The notes under the pieces are model-generated. The model made no database searches and was not told the origin of the DNA. It saw nothing but the letters and a program-made list of their open reading frames with translations. A DNA stretch of 64,000 nt, from the NCBI GenBank assembly GCA_934140005.1, contig CAKPBB010000001.1:161090-225089 (forward strand), given 5' to 3'. The DNA comes from an uncultured Clostridia bacterium. Lineage in GTDB: Bacteria; Bacillota; Clostridia; TANB77; CAG-508. The position numbers and the translations under genes are program-made. Positions 60,916 to 64,000 of this stretch are shown in pieces (the stretch's first letter is position 1; each line of letters begins with the position of its first letter).

Positions 60916-61464
60916 ATGATAGTTTTAATTATAGTTATTGTAATAATCGTTGCACTTATTTCAATTTACAATGGATTAGTTCAATCAAGAAATAAGGTAA
61001 AAAATGCATGGAGTCAAATTGATGTTCAACTACAAAGAAGATTTGACTTAATACCAAATTTAGTTGAATCAGTAAAAGGATATATGGCACATGAGCAATC
61101 AACATTAACAAAAGTAACAGAACTTAGAACAGCTTGGGCAAATGCTTCAACAGTCCCTGAAAAGGCAAAATTAGATAATGAATTATCTGGAACATTGAAA
61201 ACAATTATGGCTGTTTCAGAAAATTACCCAGATTTAAAAGCTAATCAAAATTTTTCAGAATTACAAGAAGAATTAAGAAATACAGAAAATAAAATTAGTT
61301 ATGCAAGACAATTTTATAATGATAGTGTTACAATGTATAATACAAAATTACAGGTAATACCAACAAATATTATTGCAGGAATGTTCAATTTTACAGAAGA
61401 ACCTTTATTTAAAGTTGATTCAGATGAAGCAAGACAAAATGTAAAAGTAGATTTTAATAAATAG
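60916..61464 (+). CDS. lemA: LemA-family membrane protein
   Basis: 182 residues, normal length. An N-terminal membrane helix (VLIIVIVIIVALISIYNGLV) is followed by the LemA signatures NKVKNAWSQIDVQLQRRFDL, IPNLVESVKGYMAHE and the helix-bundle region ending in NTKLQVIPTNIIAGMF, then a C-terminal FKVDSDEARQNVKVDF. The role is not fully known; LemA is commonly co-encoded with an HtpX-type peptidase, as here 84 bases downstream, and both may act in membrane stress. Confidence 0.93.
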   Translation: MIVLIIVIVIIVALISIYNGLVQSRNKVKNAWSQIDVQLQRRFDLIPNLVESVKGYMAHEQSTLTKVTELRTAWANASTVPEKAKLDNELSGTLKTIMAVSENYPDLKANQNFSELQEELRNTENKISYARQFYNDSVTMYNTKLQVIPTNIIAGMFNFTEEPLFKVDSDEARQNVKVDFNK

Positions 61465-61548
61465 TTATTTTGGAGAGAGTACAATTTTAAATTATCCTTA
61501 TATAATAGGAAGTTTGAACTTGTATTCTTTTTTATAGGAGAGAAAATT

Positions 61549-62436
61549 ATGTATGAAGATATAAAGAAAAATAAAATGAAAACAGGTATAGTTGTATTTG
61601 GATTTCTTGTTATGATAACATTGATTGTATATTATATATGTTATGCACTAGATTTTGGCGAGACTTCAATTATAATTGCTTTAACGTTTTCAATAATATC
61701 AACTATAGTTACATATTATAATTGCGATAAAATCGTTTTAGCAAGTGTTGATGCAAGGCCAGCAACCAAGGAAGAAGATTTAAAGCTAACAAATATACTA
61801 GAAGCTTTAATGGTTGCTTCTGGTTTAGAATGCAAACCTAGATTATATGTAATAAATTCTGCACAGCCAAACGCATTTGCAACTGGAAGAAATCCAGAGC
61901 ATGCAGTTATTTGTGTCACAACAGCATTACTAGAAAAATTGAATTATTACGAATTAGAGGGTGTAATTGCACATGAAATGGCACATATAAAAAACTATGA
62001 TATAATGCTTTCAGCAGTAATCAGTGTAATGGTTGGATTTGTTATAATGCTTAGTGATATATTTACAAGGAGACATTATCATAGCAGAAATAATGATGAT
62101 GATAATAAAGGAAATGCAATATTAATGTTGTTAGGACTTGTTTTTTTAATACTTTCACCAATATTTGCAAAAATAATGCAACTTGCAGTATCTAGAAGAA
62201 GAGAATTTCTAGCAGATGCAACTGCTGTACAATTTACTAGAAACCCAGATGGTCTTATATCAGCTTTGAAAAAAATATCTGAAGATGATAATGAATTAAA
62301 TGTAGCATCAGACAGTAATGCACATATGTATATAGAAAGTCCTTTTAAAAATAAAGAGGATAAAGAAAAAGGAAGTTTATTTGATACTCATCCACCTGTA
62401 TCAGCAAGAATATCAGCATTAGAAAATTTAAAATAA
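61549..62436 (+). CDS. htpX: M48 membrane metallopeptidase (HtpX-like)
   Basis: 295 residues; ATG 61549, RBS ATAGGAGAGAAAATT. Two membrane helices at about 12-32 and 40-60, the zinc motif IAHEMAHIKNYD (H-E-x-x-H) near 145, two more helices at about 160-180 and 203-225, the third ligand Glu in SRRREFLADATAVQ, and a final TH-P-P-V-S-A-R-I motif typical of HtpX. It degrades misfolded membrane proteins and is usually heat- or stress-induced in relatives; no control element was identified. It forms a pair with lemA. Confidence 0.92.
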   Translation: MYEDIKKNKMKTGIVVFGFLVMITLIVYYICYALDFGETSIIIALTFSIISTIVTYYNCDKIVLASVDARPATKEEDLKLTNILEALMVASGLECKPRLYVINSAQPNAFATGRNPEHAVICVTTALLEKLNYYELEGVIAHEMAHIKNYDIMLSAVISVMVGFVIMLSDIFTRRHYHSRNNDDDNKGNAILMLLGLVFLILSPIFAKIMQLAVSRRREFLADATAVQFTRNPDGLISALKKISEDDNELNVASDSNAHMYIESPFKNKEDKEKGSLFDTHPPVSARISALENLK

Positions 62437-62471
62437 ATAATATAAAAATATTAACAAATTGTAATATAAAG

Positions 62472-62500
62472 AATGCTTGTTTAAAAAACAGGCATTTTTT
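62472..62500 (+). terminator. Terminator after htpX
   Basis: AATGCTTGTTT / AACAGGCATT with a short A-loop, G-T pair, then six T. Confidence 0.75.
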
Positions 62501-62568
62501 CTGCATTTAGACATATATTTATATTAGGTAAGACATCAAATAGTTTATTTTAAAGGATTATACAAAAT

Positions 62569-62597
62569 TTGACAAAAAAATAAATTAATAGTATAAT
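62569..62597 (+). promoter_or_regulatory. Consensus SigA promoter of the G5/3D gene
   Basis: TTGACA, 17 bases, TATAAT, both boxes perfect; 30 bases before the ATG at 62628, RBS GAAGGAGGAC. Confidence 0.85.
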
Positions 62598-62627
62598 CAG
62601 TTTGTAATTTGAAGGAGGACATATTTT

Positions 62628-63605
62628 ATGAAAACAGACCTTAAATTATCTACTAAGATAATTAGAAAGATTGTTTTTATAAGTATTATCATAATTTGTT
62701 TATTAACAGTGGGTGTAATGGCAACAAAAAAAGATCTTAATTGCATTAAGATAGTTTTTTCAGATGGTGAAACAAGTGTAATGACATCTAAGGTTAAGGT
62801 ATCAGAAATATTAGAAGAAAACCATATAATATTACTTGATGATGAAGTAGTAGAACCAAGTTTAGATTCTAATATCGACCTTACAAAAACAATTAAGATA
62901 AAGAAAGCTACAGCTGAGAGAACAATTATAGCTGAGGAAGTATCTAGTGTATCCAAAGAAGAAATTTTAGGAAAATACATTACTATTACAGAAAAGATTA
63001 TTGTTGAACAAATTGAAATACCTTATGAAACAATTACAAAAGATATATCTGCTTCTGGTACAGAAACTACAGATAGAGTTTTACAAGATGGTGAAAACGG
63101 ATTAAAAGAGGTAAAATATAAAGTTAAATATCAAGATGATGTAGAAATAGAAAGAACTCAAATTTCAGAAGATATATTAAAAGAACCAGTAGATAAAATA
63201 ATACAAATATCTACTAGAGTGACTTCAAGAGGTGGAATGAGAGCTGGTGCAAATGGAATATCTTTATCATCAGCAGTTGATGGAATGACACCAACAGTAG
63301 TTACTTTAAATGCAAGTGCTTATACAGCATCTACTTGTGGAAAGAGTTCATCTGATAGTTCTTATGGAAGAACAGCCTCAGGTGCAATGGCAAGTTCATG
63401 GTATACAGTTGCTGCAGGAAGTGGTTATCCAATAGGTACAATTATATATATTCCATATTTTGCAAACCAGGCAAATGGTGGATGGTTTGTTGTACAAGAT
63501 AGAGGTGGAGCTATTTCAAATAGCAGAATTGATATATATATGGATACTTTAGGAGAATGTCAAAATTTTGGAAGAAGAAACTTAGAATGTTATATATATA
63601 ACTAA
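62628..63605 (+). CDS. Exported DUF348-G5-3D domain protein (YabE/RpfB-type)
   Basis: 325 residues; ATG 62628. Membrane helix about 12-32 (IVFISIIIICLLTVGVMA). A ubiquitin-like DUF348 unit follows (IKIVFSDGETSVMTSKVKVS, about 38-90), then a G5 domain (about 115-195, ITEKIIVEQIEIPYETITKD, ILKEPVDKIIQIST). A C-terminal 3D domain covers about 225-325 with its three Asp motifs near WFVVQDRGGAISNSRIDIYM. 3D domains are lytic-transglycosylase-like peptidoglycan enzymes linked to spore germination and resuscitation; the closest known relatives are Bacillus YabE/YocH and the Rpf-like Sps proteins. A terminator follows. Confidence 0.9.
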   Translation: MKTDLKLSTKIIRKIVFISIIIICLLTVGVMATKKDLNCIKIVFSDGETSVMTSKVKVSEILEENHIILLDDEVVEPSLDSNIDLTKTIKIKKATAERTIIAEEVSSVSKEEILGKYITITEKIIVEQIEIPYETITKDISASGTETTDRVLQDGENGLKEVKYKVKYQDDVEIERTQISEDILKEPVDKIIQISTRVTSRGGMRAGANGISLSSAVDGMTPTVVTLNASAYTASTCGKSSSDSSYGRTASGAMASSWYTVAAGSGYPIGTIIYIPYFANQANGGWFVVQDRGGAISNSRIDIYMDTLGECQNFGRRNLECYIYN

Positions 63606-63611
63606 ATAGAT

Positions 63612-63643
63612 AAGATATCAACAATAGTTGGTATCTTTTTTTT
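63612..63643 (+). terminator. Terminator after the G5/3D gene
   Basis: AAGATATCAAC / GTTGGTATCTT with loop AATA, then eight T; one G-T pair. Confidence 0.9.
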
Positions 63644-63953
63644 GTGTGTAAGGAAGAGCTATACAATTTCTATTATATAAAAAGTTTTACTAAAAAATGT
63701 ACAAAAAATATTACATAAATTTTTGCATACGAACAAAGACGTGAGCACTTGTATAGAATATGGTTTTTGTAGTTTACAGAATGCTTAAAATTGAACGAAA
63801 ATGCAGATAAATAGATTGATATATTAACTATTTCAATAAAGCTCTCAAAATTTAATATGATAGTTTATAATGCAAATATTAAAAATGAAAAATAGTAAAT
63901 TGTAAAAATAAATGCAATTATACTGAAAAAAATGGAAAATTAGTAATTTAGTG

Positions 63954-63982
63954 TTGACAATGGCAAATAAAGGTGTTAAAAT
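63954..63982 (+). promoter_or_regulatory. Promoter of a gene beyond the window
   Basis: TTGACA, 17 bases, TAAAAT. Another TTGACA lies at 63995-64000, at the window edge. The 310 bases between the terminator at 63643 and this site hold no gene that I can see. Confidence 0.65.
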
Positions 63983-64000
63983 ACAGTACAGTTGTTGACA

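Overview
The window looks like the chromosome of an uncultured, spore-forming, rod-shaped, low-GC Bacillota of the class Clostridia, probably a gut commensal. Base composition is strongly AT-rich, arginine is nearly always AGA, Shine-Dalgarno sites are strong (GGAGG) and TTG/GTG starts are used. SpoIIE, CotF-like coat proteins, a G5/3D-domain protein, MecA, the mreBCD-mrdA-minC cluster and very large anchored surface proteins support this. No species is claimed.

Layout. 1-9.7 kb is accessory DNA. It holds the tail of a tyrosine recombinase and then a minus-strand operon of an ECF-type sigma factor (reading frame broken), a one-pass membrane protein, a PepSY-like exported protein and an exported caspase-like (clan CD) protein. 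Next come two XRE regulators and a membrane-anchored degenerate receiver protein. An integrative-element module follows (split-sigma-like pair, small accessory proteins, excisionase-like protein, integrase), lying against the 3' end of tRNA-Lys(CTT). Behind the tRNA are a decamer repeat array built on the tRNA terminus sequence and a broken second tRNA-Lys. 9.8-21.4 kb is mainly housekeeping: a PHP-type tyrosine phosphatase and a Wzc-like tyrosine kinase, coat-like proteins, an M23 peptidase, mecA, then DUF4321-mreB-mreC-mreD-mrdA-minC, which ends without an adjacent minD and meets a convergent operon of three small unknown genes.

21.7-48.6 kb is occupied by four giant surface proteins (about 2000, 2540, 1820 and 2400 residues) in two paralogous two-gene modules. 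Each module pairs an A protein (signal peptide, low-complexity linker, DUF11-like repeats, one SdrD-B-like domain, C-terminal anchor) with a B protein (N-terminal thioester-like Cys and Gln motifs, SdrD-B-like domains, TPPTG motif and C-terminal anchor; the second B protein also has six CNA-B-like repeats). 48.8-55.4 kb holds spoIIE, a WG-repeat protein, an unknown membrane protein, acpS and tatD. 55.6-60.7 kb holds an exported leucine-rich-repeat/coiled-coil protein ending in a dockerin, followed by a membrane- or wall-anchored cohesin-like protein: a possible self-contained docking pair. The window ends with lemA, htpX and a G5/3D-domain protein.

How it fits together: most of the non-housekeeping content concerns the cell surface (adhesins, docking, envelope proteases, exopolysaccharide control, elongation machinery). 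The most unusual items are the two thioester-adhesin modules with non-canonical sorting-like motifs, the cohesin/dockerin LRR pair, the sigma/PepSY/caspase-like locus with a +1 frame break that would fuse sigma to a membrane protein, and the tRNA-Lys scar with its decamer array. All functional statements are read from the sequence and family knowledge; no database search was run.
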